Translations under genes and position numbers: made by a program
NCBI GenBank assembly: GCA_902777005.1
Contig: CACYSB010000005.1
Location: forward strand, 1-64,000
Reading direction: 5' to 3'
DNA length: 64,000 bases
Source of the DNA: an uncultured Bacteroidota bacterium
GTDB lineage: Bacteria > Bacteroidota > Bacteroidia > Bacteroidales > P3
The notes under the pieces: generated by a model
Seen by the model: only the letters and a program-made list of their open reading frames with translations
Told to the model about the DNA's origin: nothing
The model's database searches: none
Shown: positions 16,290 to 23,675 of the stretch, one piece after another
How positions within the stretch are numbered: position 1 is the stretch's first letter
Layout: each line of letters opens with the position of its first letter

Positions 16290-18467
16290 TTATCTGTTGA
16301 CTGTCTTCACCAGCGTTAAGATGTTCTTGCCGTCGGTGTATTCGTAGTTGATGCTGTCCATCAGTTCCCTCACCAGCAGGATGCCCAGTCCTCCTATCTG
16401 GCGCTCTTCGGCCGCGAGGGTCGTGTCGGCCTTCTCCTTGGCTGTTGGGTCGAAGGGCACCCCTGAGTCCACGATGGTGGCCTTGAGGCTCTTTCCGTCG
16501 AACATCACACCGACCTCTATGCTGCCTTCCGTGCCGACAGGGTAGGCGTAGTTGATTACGTTCACCACGGCCTCCTCTATGGCAAGCCTTATCTCTTGAG
16601 CCGTTGACTTGCCTATGCCCATCCGCTCCGTCGCCGACTTGATGAAGTCGCTGAACCTCGTAACCTCATGCACGTTGTTCTTCAGCACGATTGTCTCGGT
16701 CATGATGCTATCGAATTGCGTCGGCGTGTAGCGTATGGCCAGCATGGTCAGGTCGTCGCTCTGCTCGGCGTCGCCCACGAAGGTGTGCATGCTCTGCTCG
16801 GCTTTTGTTAGGACGGCCTTTGGTGTCAGGTCGCTGCATGCGGCTAACACTGCCTCCACGCGCTTCATGCCGAACAGCTTGTGGGCGTTGTTCATCGCCT
16901 CGGTCAAGCCGTCGGTGTAGAGGAACATCGTGCTGCCGCCCGCCAGGTGGGTCTCCTGTACGTTGTACCTTATTTCTTCGAACAAGCCTACTGGCAGGTT
17001 AGTGTCACAGTCGATGGCCGCGGGCTTGGCGTCGGCGAGCAGCAGGAAGGGCGCGTCGTGGCCGGCATTGCAGTAGCGCAGATGCCCCGTGGGTAGGTCG
17101 AGCACCCCGATGAAGAGGGTGACGAACATGTTGGCTTCGTTGCCTTGACAGGTGGTCTGGTTGATGGAGTGCATGATGCGCGAGGGGTCGCTCTCGTGGG
17201 CCGAAGCCGAGCGGAACAGAGCCTGCGTCACAGCCATCAGCATGGCCGCCGGAGCCCCCTTGCCGCTGACGTCGCCTATGCAGAAGAAGAGCTTCTCGTC
17301 CCTGACGAAATAGTCGTAGAGGTCGCCACCCACCTCGCGCGCTGGCGTCAGGAAGCCCTCTATCTCTACGTCACCGCGCTGCATGTGGCTCGCAGGCAGC
17401 ATGCTCTGTTGTATTTGGCTCGCGGCATGCAGCTCGCCACCGATGCGCTCTTTCTCCGCGTTAGTTTTGCGCAGCCGCTCCAGGTTGCGCGTGGTGCGCC
17501 ACACGATGAAGCCCATCAGCATTAGACCCGCCAGCGACAGCAGTAGCAGCACCAAACGCGTCTTGCGCAACGGGGCGAATATCTCGCTGTCGCTGCACAC
17601 ACAGATAAGTGTCCAGCCTGTGATGCCGCCCACGGGATAGTAGAACACATGCTGTTTCCGGTGTTTCCCTTCTGTGAGCGTCAGGTAGCCCGTCAGCGAA
17701 TCGTCGCTCCTCACCAGCGCCAACGCCTGATGGTATACAGGGTCGTCGTCGCCCGAGATGAGCTTGTATTCACGCGACACAAGGAAGCGTCTTATCGACT
17801 TGTAGCTGTTGGGCGTGTCCATGATGTCGTTTATCCACTCCAAGGATATGTCGGCTGCCACGACGGCTACGATATTGCCTTTGTCGTCGTGGGCTGGCGA
17901 CGAATAGGTCATCACCACCGACTGCGCCCCGTCTGGGTCATAGTAGGGCTCGCTCCAGTGGTCGCTGTCGTGCTCCACCGTGTAGGTGTAGGCCTCAAGC
18001 TTTGTGTAGTCGTGTTTTTGGGCTCCCAGCTGCATCGACTCCACCGACCCGTCGGGCCTCCGCCCTGCGTAGGGCTCGAACCAGTAGCCCTTCTTGGGAT
18101 AATAGTTGGGGACAAAAGCCACCCCGCACCCATGCAGGAACGGGTTGTGCTCCACAAGCCTGCGCGTCGACTCGAACATCCATGCGGGTTGCTCGATGTC
18201 GCCGGTGACCACCCACGTGTAGTTGTTTATTACCACTTCGGCTTTCGACAGCTGCTTGCGTATGTTCATGGCTATGCCCTTCATCTCCTGCCGCACCAGC
18301 CGCCCCATCATCTCATGAATGATGTTCTGGGCGTTGTAGTACAGCACCCCCGTCGTCAGCTCCAGCAGCAATGCGGCAGCAAGGATTACTGTCAAGCTGC
18401 TGTGGGTCTTGAAGAAGTCTCTTACCTTCTTCCACCAGTTTTTCAGGGCATTCCCTTTGTTCGGCAT
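16290..18467 (-). CDS. Membrane sensor SpoIIE phosphatase fused to RsbW-like kinase (module 1)
   Basis: The 725-residue protein carries both opposing activities of a partner-switching system. It has helix 1 (about 23-43), a Cache-like extracytoplasmic sensor (about 45-300), helix 2 (about 304-323), a linker coiled coil, a SpoIIE PP2C domain (about 345-580) and a GHKL kinase domain (about 595-725). PP2C motifs are GGDLYDY (380-386), GDVSGKG (398-404), YTDGLTEA (517-524) and SDDLT (570-574). Kinase motifs are IRLAIEEAVVNVINYAY (626-642), DSGVPFDP (667-674) and IGGLGILLV (691-699). It should set the phosphorylation state of the STAS protein encoded next. In module 2 the same domains are separate genes. 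It is the first gene of the NRPS operon. Confidence 0.9.
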   Translation of the reverse strand: MPNKGNALKNWWKKVRDFFKTHSSLTVILAAALLLELTTGVLYYNAQNIIHEMMGRLVRQEMKGIAMNIRKQLSKAEVVINNYTWVVTGDIEQPAWMFESTRRLVEHNPFLHGCGVAFVPNYYPKKGYWFEPYAGRRPDGSVESMQLGAQKHDYTKLEAYTYTVEHDSDHWSEPYYDPDGAQSVVMTYSSPAHDDKGNIVAVVAADISLEWINDIMDTPNSYKSIRRFLVSREYKLISGDDDPVYHQALALVRSDDSLTGYLTLTEGKHRKQHVFYYPVGGITGWTLICVCSDSEIFAPLRKTRLVLLLLSLAGLMLMGFIVWRTTRNLERLRKTNAEKERIGGELHAASQIQQSMLPASHMQRGDVEIEGFLTPAREVGGDLYDYFVRDEKLFFCIGDVSGKGAPAAMLMAVTQALFRSASAHESDPSRIMHSINQTTCQGNEANMFVTLFIGVLDLPTGHLRYCNAGHDAPFLLLADAKPAAIDCDTNLPVGLFEEIRYNVQETHLAGGSTMFLYTDGLTEAMNNAHKLFGMKRVEAVLAACSDLTPKAVLTKAEQSMHTFVGDAEQSDDLTMLAIRYTPTQFDSIMTETIVLKNNVHEVTRFSDFIKSATERMGIGKSTAQEIRLAIEEAVVNVINYAYPVGTEGSIEVGVMFDGKSLKATIVDSGVPFDPTAKEKADTTLAAEERQIGGLGILLVRELMDSINYEYTDGKNILTLVKTVNR

Positions 18468-18498
18468 ATTTGTCGTGTCGAGTGTATGTTTCGGGGTG

Positions 18499-18530
18499 CA
18501 AAATTAGGCATTTATTTTTATTTACGCAAA
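18499..18530 (-). promoter_or_regulatory. Promoter of the NRPS/partner-switching operon
   Basis: The minus strand has TTTG (18530-18527), a 20-base spacer and TAATTTTG (18506-18499) followed by CACC. This is a full match to the Bacteroidetes consensus. The predicted leader to the start codon at 18467 is about 25 bases. No other good promoter was seen down to 6809, so the five genes are probably one transcript. Confidence 0.75.
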
Positions 18531-18850
18531 TCTGTCATACGTATAAAATGATGCGGCATTGTTATTTCGCTAATCCTTAGAGTTATATATATTGCTCCAC
18601 CACTGTCTTTTTGCTCTTTCCCGTATGTCTCTCCCTCATGTCGTTCCAGTAAGTGTCCTGTCCAGAAATGGATAATTAAAAAAACAGCAGTACACGTGAT
18701 TGGCCATCCGGCCAAATATTATTCCCAAATGCCGCGGAATGTCTTGTTGCCCGCCGTAGTTACGCAGGTCGCAGAGCTATAGGTCTATCACCTATCTGGC
18801 AGGCTCCTGTCGGGCACCAATAAAACAGCTGTCAATAGCTGTCTTGGAAA
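18531..18850. other. Palindrome-rich intergenic region without a convincing gene
   Basis: No supported ORF lies here. The stretch 18750-18845 has several short dyads: ATAGGT/ACCTAT around 18780-18796, a GCCCG/CGGGC pair about 60 bases apart, and ACAGCT/AGCTGT at about 18828-18845 followed on the minus strand by TTTTATT. It may be a small structured RNA or a degraded intergenic repeat. Confidence 0.3.
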
Positions 18851-18854
18851 TAAA

Positions 18855-18893
18855 AATCAAACTCCATGCACCTATGACTCAGGTGCATGGAGT
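18855..18893 (-). terminator. Rho-independent terminator of the surface-protein operon
   Basis: A perfect 13-bp stem (18861-18873 with 18881-18893) encloses a 7-base loop. On the minus strand it is followed by TTGATTTTTATTT. It would end transcription coming from the genes at 23245-19019 and insulate the NRPS operon promoter downstream. Confidence 0.85.
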
Positions 18894-18911
18894 AGATAGA
18901 AGAACCTCGTT

Positions 18912-19034
18912 CTACCAGTTGCCGAAGAAGACTTCTTCGCTACAGGTTTCCCATTCGGTTGTTCGTGTTATATAATTGTTTTCCTCCGGGAATACGTTTG
19001 ATACTTTCGGCTGGCGGGCTACCAGGTCCAGCTG
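18912..19034 (-). pseudogene. Possible remnant of a second small surface-associated peptide gene
   Basis: After the stop of the 61-residue peptide, another minus-strand frame runs 40 codons with no ATG and ends SEEVFFGNW, a hydrophobic/aromatic C-terminus like those of small Bacteroidales peptides. It lacks a start and overlaps the preceding gene's 3' end. It may be a decayed paralogue or chance. Confidence 0.15.
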
Positions 19035-19204
19035 CTACCGCTGAAGGTGTTGTCGCTGTTGTCGCCGTCCATGTTTCCCATGCCTTGACTGTTATATCCG
19101 TCTTTCTCTCCGGGTACCAACTTCAACGATGAGGCGTAACCTTTTTCGGTCTTGAATTCCACCACAGTGAGGGCCGGGGCGATGTATTGTTCCTTGGTTT
19201 TCAT
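19019..19204 (-). CDS. Small fimbrillin-locus peptide (61 aa, C-terminal WTW)
   Basis: The peptide begins MKTKEQYIAPALTVVEFKTE and ends GSSWTW. Short proteins with this start (Lys-rich, then YI-P-L-VVE) and an aromatic end are frequent in Bacteroidales, often beside fimbrillin-like genes; their function is not known to me. The middle is Gly/Asn/Asp-rich with no signal peptide. It lies 19 bases after the fimbrillin-like gene and just before the terminator, so it closes the surface operon. Confidence 0.7.
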   Translation of the reverse strand: MKTKEQYIAPALTVVEFKTEKGYASSLKLVPGEKDGYNSQGMGNMDGDNSDNTFSGSSWTW

Positions 19205-19223
19205 GATTCTTTGTTTTTAATGA

Positions 19224-20141
19224 TTAATTGATATCGATGGCCGGGATGTTGTAAATGTTGTTGTTTGCCGCCGTAACGGGGGAGTTGAAGGGATGGGTCA
19301 CGTCGAAGAGTTTGTCGCCGTTGGCATCGATGCCGATGACTGTGAGGCGCTTAACGTTGGTCACGGTGACGGGGACGCAGAAGGTCTTGGTTTCATCAGC
19401 AGTGAAGCCCACACCGGTGTTGCCGCCAGCGTTCTGCATGTCGAAGATCATCTCGCTGGAAAAGCGCACGTCGTAGTCGCCTTCGATGCCGCCCACAACT
19501 CCGCTGGGCAGGGTGGGGCCCTGCACGGCCCATTTCGTGAGGTAGCTGATTTTATTGACGGTGACGGCTGCGGCTGCGGCATCGCCATAGACAATCACTT
19601 TGAGTGTCTTGAGGTTGGCGGAGGTGGCGGAGGTGGCATGCAACTGGAGACGGAAGGCAGCGGTGATGTGGTCGAAGTAGAGGTCGGTGCTGCCGAGGGC
19701 CTTGGCGGCCATGGGGAGGACGATGTCGTGTCCGCCGTCGTGGAAGTTGACGGCGAGGCTGTGGAGGGTGATGGTGGCGCCGGAGGCGCTGCTGTTGGTG
19801 ACATCAACGTGGTTGCCGGCACTGTTGGTGGTGCCGGGGTAGACGGCATAAAGATCCGCTGCAGGGTTATCGACGGAGAGGTAATAGGCGTCGCCGCTTC
19901 CCTGTATTGCATAGGGGGTGCCGTTGAGGTCTATGTACTCGTTGGGCACCCAGGTGGCGGAGCTGTTGACACTACCGGGAGTGGGGTTGATGTGGATTTT
20001 GGCGCCGCTTCCGCCTATGTTGTTTGCAAAGATGTTGATGCGGTTGGCGGAGACAGGGCTGTCAGTGTTGTCGTTGTCCTTGCTGCAGCCCACGAAGAGC
20101 ACCGTCAGGAGCATTACTGCTAAAGTATTGTTTATTTTCAT
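19224..20141 (-). CDS. Fimbrillin-like surface lipoprotein
   Basis: The start at 20141 yields 305 residues with a lipoprotein signal (MKINNTLAVMLLTVLFVGC, lipobox Cys at 19, then SKDNDN). The body is beta-rich with Ala/Ser/Thr-Gly sequence. The segment PMAAKALGSTDLYFDHITAA resembles the hallmark of FimA/Mfa1-type fimbrillins (a 'pMA' stretch followed by F-H-tA-l-l-l). It would be exported, lipidated and possibly polymerised by donor-strand exchange. It sits 14 bases downstream of the T9SS cargo gene. Upstream in-frame codons would run into that gene and are rejected as start. Confidence 0.75.
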   Translation of the reverse strand: MKINNTLAVMLLTVLFVGCSKDNDNTDSPVSANRINIFANNIGGSGAKIHINPTPGSVNSSATWVPNEYIDLNGTPYAIQGSGDAYYLSVDNPAADLYAVYPGTTNSAGNHVDVTNSSASGATITLHSLAVNFHDGGHDIVLPMAAKALGSTDLYFDHITAAFRLQLHATSATSANLKTLKVIVYGDAAAAAVTVNKISYLTKWAVQGPTLPSGVVGGIEGDYDVRFSSEMIFDMQNAGGNTGVGFTADETKTFCVPVTVTNVKRLTVIGIDANGDKLFDVTHPFNSPVTAANNNIYNIPAIDIN

Positions 20142-20155
20142 ATTGTTTTGTTTTT

Positions 20156-23100
20156 TTACTTGACTATTATTTTTTGGCTCTTCTCGCCGAGACGGAGTAC
20201 GTATACACCCATGCCCGGAAATTGGGAATTGAGGATTGTGATTTGGGAATCTATTACCTTGCTGAAGAGTAGGCGGCCCATGATGTCGTAGGCTTGGAGG
20301 AGGCCAGTGCCTGTGACGACAATGTTGTTGCCGTACTGATGGGCGAAATGGGTTGAACGGGTCGAATATACATCTTGGGTGTTGCCGTTGAGGCATAGAC
20401 CTTTGGGCAGCGGGGGCATGTAGCCCTTGGTGCCGGGGTTGGTGGTGCGGGTGGCGGCGTAGAAGGTGAGTTCCTCGTTGCTTTCGACGTGGACGAGAGC
20501 GGCTTCACCGACCAGAAGGCTGTCGCCGTCGGGGTGCTCCACCCAGGAACCGTCGGCGTTCAGCGAATAGAATGCTCGGTCGAGTAGCACTTTGTGCGGG
20601 AAGGGGTTGCCGATGAGGTTGAAGCCCTTGAGGTCACCGGCAGCGTTGGTTGCGGTGAGGTTGATGGTGACGTCGTTGACGGTGGTATTACCCTCGAAGG
20701 TAAGGGTATTGTTGGCGCTGCAGCGATAGATGTATCCCTGGCCGCGGTTGAGGGTGAAGTTGTTGTGCGCTTTCTGGTTAATCCATGTTCCGGTGGCCTC
20801 ATCGTAGGCCAGCAGGTCGTAGGTGCCGGAGGTGAGGTTGGTGCCGTCGGCGGGGGTGAGGTGGGTTTCGCCGTTGTCGTATACCGCAGGGGCAAGGGCC
20901 TTCCAATGGTCGGCTTCGATGCTCTTCTGGACGGTGACGGGGAGGGTGTAGGGTGCTATCAGCTGGCCACCCTCTTGGATGGTGATGCTTTTGTAGTGAG
21001 CTTCATATTCGTCAGGTATGGTGGCAGCGGCGGTGATATAGACATTGTCGCCGTTGGTGGGTATGCCTCCGGGTGTCCAGTTGGCAGGATTGTCCCAGGA
21101 TCCGTCGGTGGTGAAGATGCGGCCATCCAAGTGGCTTACACAGAATTCATCGAGGTTGATGCCGCCGGCGTTGGTGACAGGCGTGTAGCGCAAGGCGATA
21201 CGGCTGCCACTGGGTGCGCCGGGGAAGATGTAGGGACCGTAGTTGGCAGTGGAAGGGGTGGCATTTCGACCTGTGGTAATCGTGAAGCCGGCACCTGTCG
21301 TGGAGGTGAATGTCCCATTGTGGTAATACCCAATTTGGAGTGTCCCGCTTGTGGTATAATAACAGCCTTTGAACGAGAACTGCAAGGTGGCAATGTCGTC
21401 GCTGAACTCCGGCAGAACGAGAATGCAAGGATCTGAACCCAATCTGTTGTAGAACTGCACTGAAACTTTGTTGTCAGAACTTGTTCCACCTAAAGCATTC
21501 ATGTGATAATTGGTATATAAGGCGGGGTTGCAAATTGTCGGGGCACCGTTGTCCATCAATTCGGCCCAGCAGCCGTCGTCCATCCTGAAAGCCTTGTCGT
21601 CATTTACGGCGGTGGGTTTGAGGCTGGTTTTCGGGGTGAACGAGGACTCAAAGTCTTCGAAGTTTTCTGTCCATGTGCCGTCCTGTGCGATGGTGATTGG
21701 TTCGCATGGCGAATCGACATATATGTTGCCCAAGGCGACGTTGCCACTGACCTTTTCCGTGTAAACCCATTTGATATAGCGGACATTCGCGTCAAAGTAG
21801 TTGAATTGTTCTTCTGATTTAACTTCGCCAAGAGAGGTATATGTTTCCAAATCGCTATAGTCGACTCCGTTGCTTGAGGTTTGCACCTTGAATGTGCCGC
21901 CGCTAAAACTATTGCCCTTGATGTCAAAGGAAAGACGGCCTATTCTTTGGTTCGTTTTCACTATCACCCAATCGTCTGTGCCATTGAATTTGAGACGTGG
22001 TGATGAACCGTAATCCCCGTCAAGTCCATCTTGTGTGATACCTGTGGTGTTGTCAATATCGCCCTTTCCTCCATCGAAAGAAAAGGGGAGGTCGGCATAA
22101 TCAATCTGGTAAGGGTTTTGCGTGAGGGAAACGATTCGGACTTCAGCGTCTCTATAGGAATTCGTATAAGAAAGAGTAAAGGTGGCAGAGCGGTCGTCAT
22201 TAGTTTCGTTGCGTGTGGTGGAGAATTTGATTGTGTCGCTCTCCACACGTACATTCGTAATCCAGTCGATGCCATTCTGGAGTGTGGCGTTGAAAACGCC
22301 GCCGTCTACAGGGTTGAGAATTTTGTAGGCGATATAACTTGACGTGACGTTATATGCTATGGTTTTGTCTGCCGCAGAAATGGAGGGTGTGGGCCTGGTT
22401 TCCTGGGTGACGGCCACAGTCTTAGTTACGGTTTGGTTGTCACCGTAGGTATAGGTGATGGTGACTGTGTCGGTGCGGTTGGTCGCGCCCTCGTTTGCAT
22501 CGCATGTAAGGGCTATGGGGTTTGTAAGGGGATTAAATACGGTGAGCCATCCTCCCGGATTGCTACTGGTGACCTCAACAGAGGTGACAGTGCCTGCCGG
22601 AGAAGGTGCGTTGTTTATGGAGTATGCAATGGAGCCCGACGTTTCATTGTAAGCGATATTCACATCGCTGGCCGAAATATAGGGGTCCGCACCTGGAATG
22701 TAAGAGTATTTAACCTCTGATATTTCGACAAGACCGTTGGCGGAACCCGCTGCACAATCAAAAACAATCTTATAGTACAGATTGGTTGCTGGATTGGTGA
22801 CATTTACTGTTTGATAACCCGTTTCCTCTGTAAACGATTCCACTTCATTCCAAGTCAAAAGATCGGAACTAGTGTACAGTTTGATGGAATTGATGGATGT
22901 TGCAGTTATGGCATCGATCTTCAAATCCACTTTTGTGATGGCGACAGGATATGCGGAAGCTGTGGTTATTGAACCTACAGAGGCGATGCTTTTTCTGCCC
23001 AATCTAATAAAGTTCCATTGATTACGGTTGTTGTTGGCATTTTCGATGTCCCAAGTGAAGTCTCCATTTGTTGCATGCCACAGCTCTTCATAACTTGTAA

Positions 23101-23245
23101 CCGGCCAAGAATTGTGAGAAGAGCCAAACAAACAGGTCGAATAGACCGCTTCGTTCTCCTGTGCTGCTGAACGTCCTGGCAGGATGATGAGGGCAAGCAG
23201 CAGAATGGGTAGTGTTCTACCAAATAAATTGCGTCTTGTATACAT
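20156..23245 (-). CDS. Large secreted protein with BACON-like domains and a type IX sorting domain
   Basis: The start at 23245 gives 1029 residues with a signal peptide (MYTRRNLFGRTLPILLLALI, cleavage near AAQ). After a discoidin-like N-terminal domain come two BACON-like repeats that share the phrases ISA-D--IAYN-TS and V--VTQE. Further beta domains follow, then a region with GSWDNPANWTPGG and TNGDNVYI, common in T9SS cargo. The last 75 residues form a Por-type sorting domain (YDIMGRLLFSK, ITILNSQ, GVYVLRLGEKSQKIIVK). It should cross the outer membrane by the type IX system and be anchored or released. No catalytic motif is recognised; glycan or mucin binding is plausible. Confidence 0.82.
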   Translation of the reverse strand: MYTRRNLFGRTLPILLLALIILPGRSAAQENEAVYSTCLFGSSHNSWPVTSYEELWHATNGDFTWDIENANNNRNQWNFIRLGRKSIASVGSITTASAYPVAITKVDLKIDAITATSINSIKLYTSSDLLTWNEVESFTEETGYQTVNVTNPATNLYYKIVFDCAAGSANGLVEISEVKYSYIPGADPYISASDVNIAYNETSGSIAYSINNAPSPAGTVTSVEVTSSNPGGWLTVFNPLTNPIALTCDANEGATNRTDTVTITYTYGDNQTVTKTVAVTQETRPTPSISAADKTIAYNVTSSYIAYKILNPVDGGVFNATLQNGIDWITNVRVESDTIKFSTTRNETNDDRSATFTLSYTNSYRDAEVRIVSLTQNPYQIDYADLPFSFDGGKGDIDNTTGITQDGLDGDYGSSPRLKFNGTDDWVIVKTNQRIGRLSFDIKGNSFSGGTFKVQTSSNGVDYSDLETYTSLGEVKSEEQFNYFDANVRYIKWVYTEKVSGNVALGNIYVDSPCEPITIAQDGTWTENFEDFESSFTPKTSLKPTAVNDDKAFRMDDGCWAELMDNGAPTICNPALYTNYHMNALGGTSSDNKVSVQFYNRLGSDPCILVLPEFSDDIATLQFSFKGCYYTTSGTLQIGYYHNGTFTSTTGAGFTITTGRNATPSTANYGPYIFPGAPSGSRIALRYTPVTNAGGINLDEFCVSHLDGRIFTTDGSWDNPANWTPGGIPTNGDNVYITAAATIPDEYEAHYKSITIQEGGQLIAPYTLPVTVQKSIEADHWKALAPAVYDNGETHLTPADGTNLTSGTYDLLAYDEATGTWINQKAHNNFTLNRGQGYIYRCSANNTLTFEGNTTVNDVTINLTATNAAGDLKGFNLIGNPFPHKVLLDRAFYSLNADGSWVEHPDGDSLLVGEAALVHVESNEELTFYAATRTTNPGTKGYMPPLPKGLCLNGNTQDVYSTRSTHFAHQYGNNIVVTGTGLLQAYDIMGRLLFSKVIDSQITILNSQFPGMGVYVLRLGEKSQKIIVK

Positions 23246-23543
23246 TGCTTTGTTGAAATTTATTATTTTTTTGATACCGTTCTCATCTGGTGAGCTATTC
23301 TTGCCATTTCTGTCATTTCTGTTAGGCAAAATACAATTCACCTTTGAGGCACCTCTTGCAACGCAGAGATAATTCTAAGCATAGGTGTCCGCTTGGAGTG
23401 GCAGTTCTAACTTTTTAATACAATTTTGTATTTCTCTAAATTTGTTTGGGTTATGGCGGCGATACAAACGTAAATGATGTTGCAAACATACGCATAATTT
23501 TGCTATCGGCCAAATCTTTTTTCTATATGTCAGGAATTTATTG
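23246..23543. other. Divergent intergenic region between the T9SS cargo gene and pnp
   Basis: About 300 bases without a supported gene. A plus-strand TAATTTTG near 23491 and the stronger TATCTTTG at 23544 could both serve pnp. A TATCTCTG-like box on the minus strand near 23358 is a poor candidate for the cargo gene. Nothing else is evident. Confidence 0.4.
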
Positions 23544-23551
23544 TATCTTTG
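23544..23551 (+). promoter_or_regulatory. Bacteroidales -7 element for pnp
   Basis: TATCTTTG followed by CAC matches the consensus. It predicts a transcript start near 23558 and therefore a leader of about 118 bases before the pnp ATG, long compared with most leaders in this window. Confidence 0.65.
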
Positions 23552-23624
23552 CACTTTCTTTTTTGCCGGTCTGTAGATGCCCGACGATGGAGATAGTAAT
23601 TTGAATATTAACACTTTTATGGGT

Positions 23625-23643
23625 CTCGGGGACGGTCCCCGAG
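23625..23643 (+). promoter_or_regulatory. Stable hairpin in the pnp leader
   Basis: CTCGGGG (23625-23631) pairs perfectly with CCCCGAG (23637-23643) around a 5-base loop, ending about 32 bases before the start codon. In Escherichia coli, pnp is autoregulated through cleavage of a 5' leader hairpin. A similar function here is inference only. Confidence 0.5.
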
Positions 23644-23675
23644 GCTGCGGTAAAGTAATAGAAAACAATAAAAAC

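Noticed and set aside
18518..18715. 65-codon minus-strand frame upstream of the NRPS operon
   Set aside because: It overlaps the consensus promoter of the operon and shows no family resemblance or start signals.
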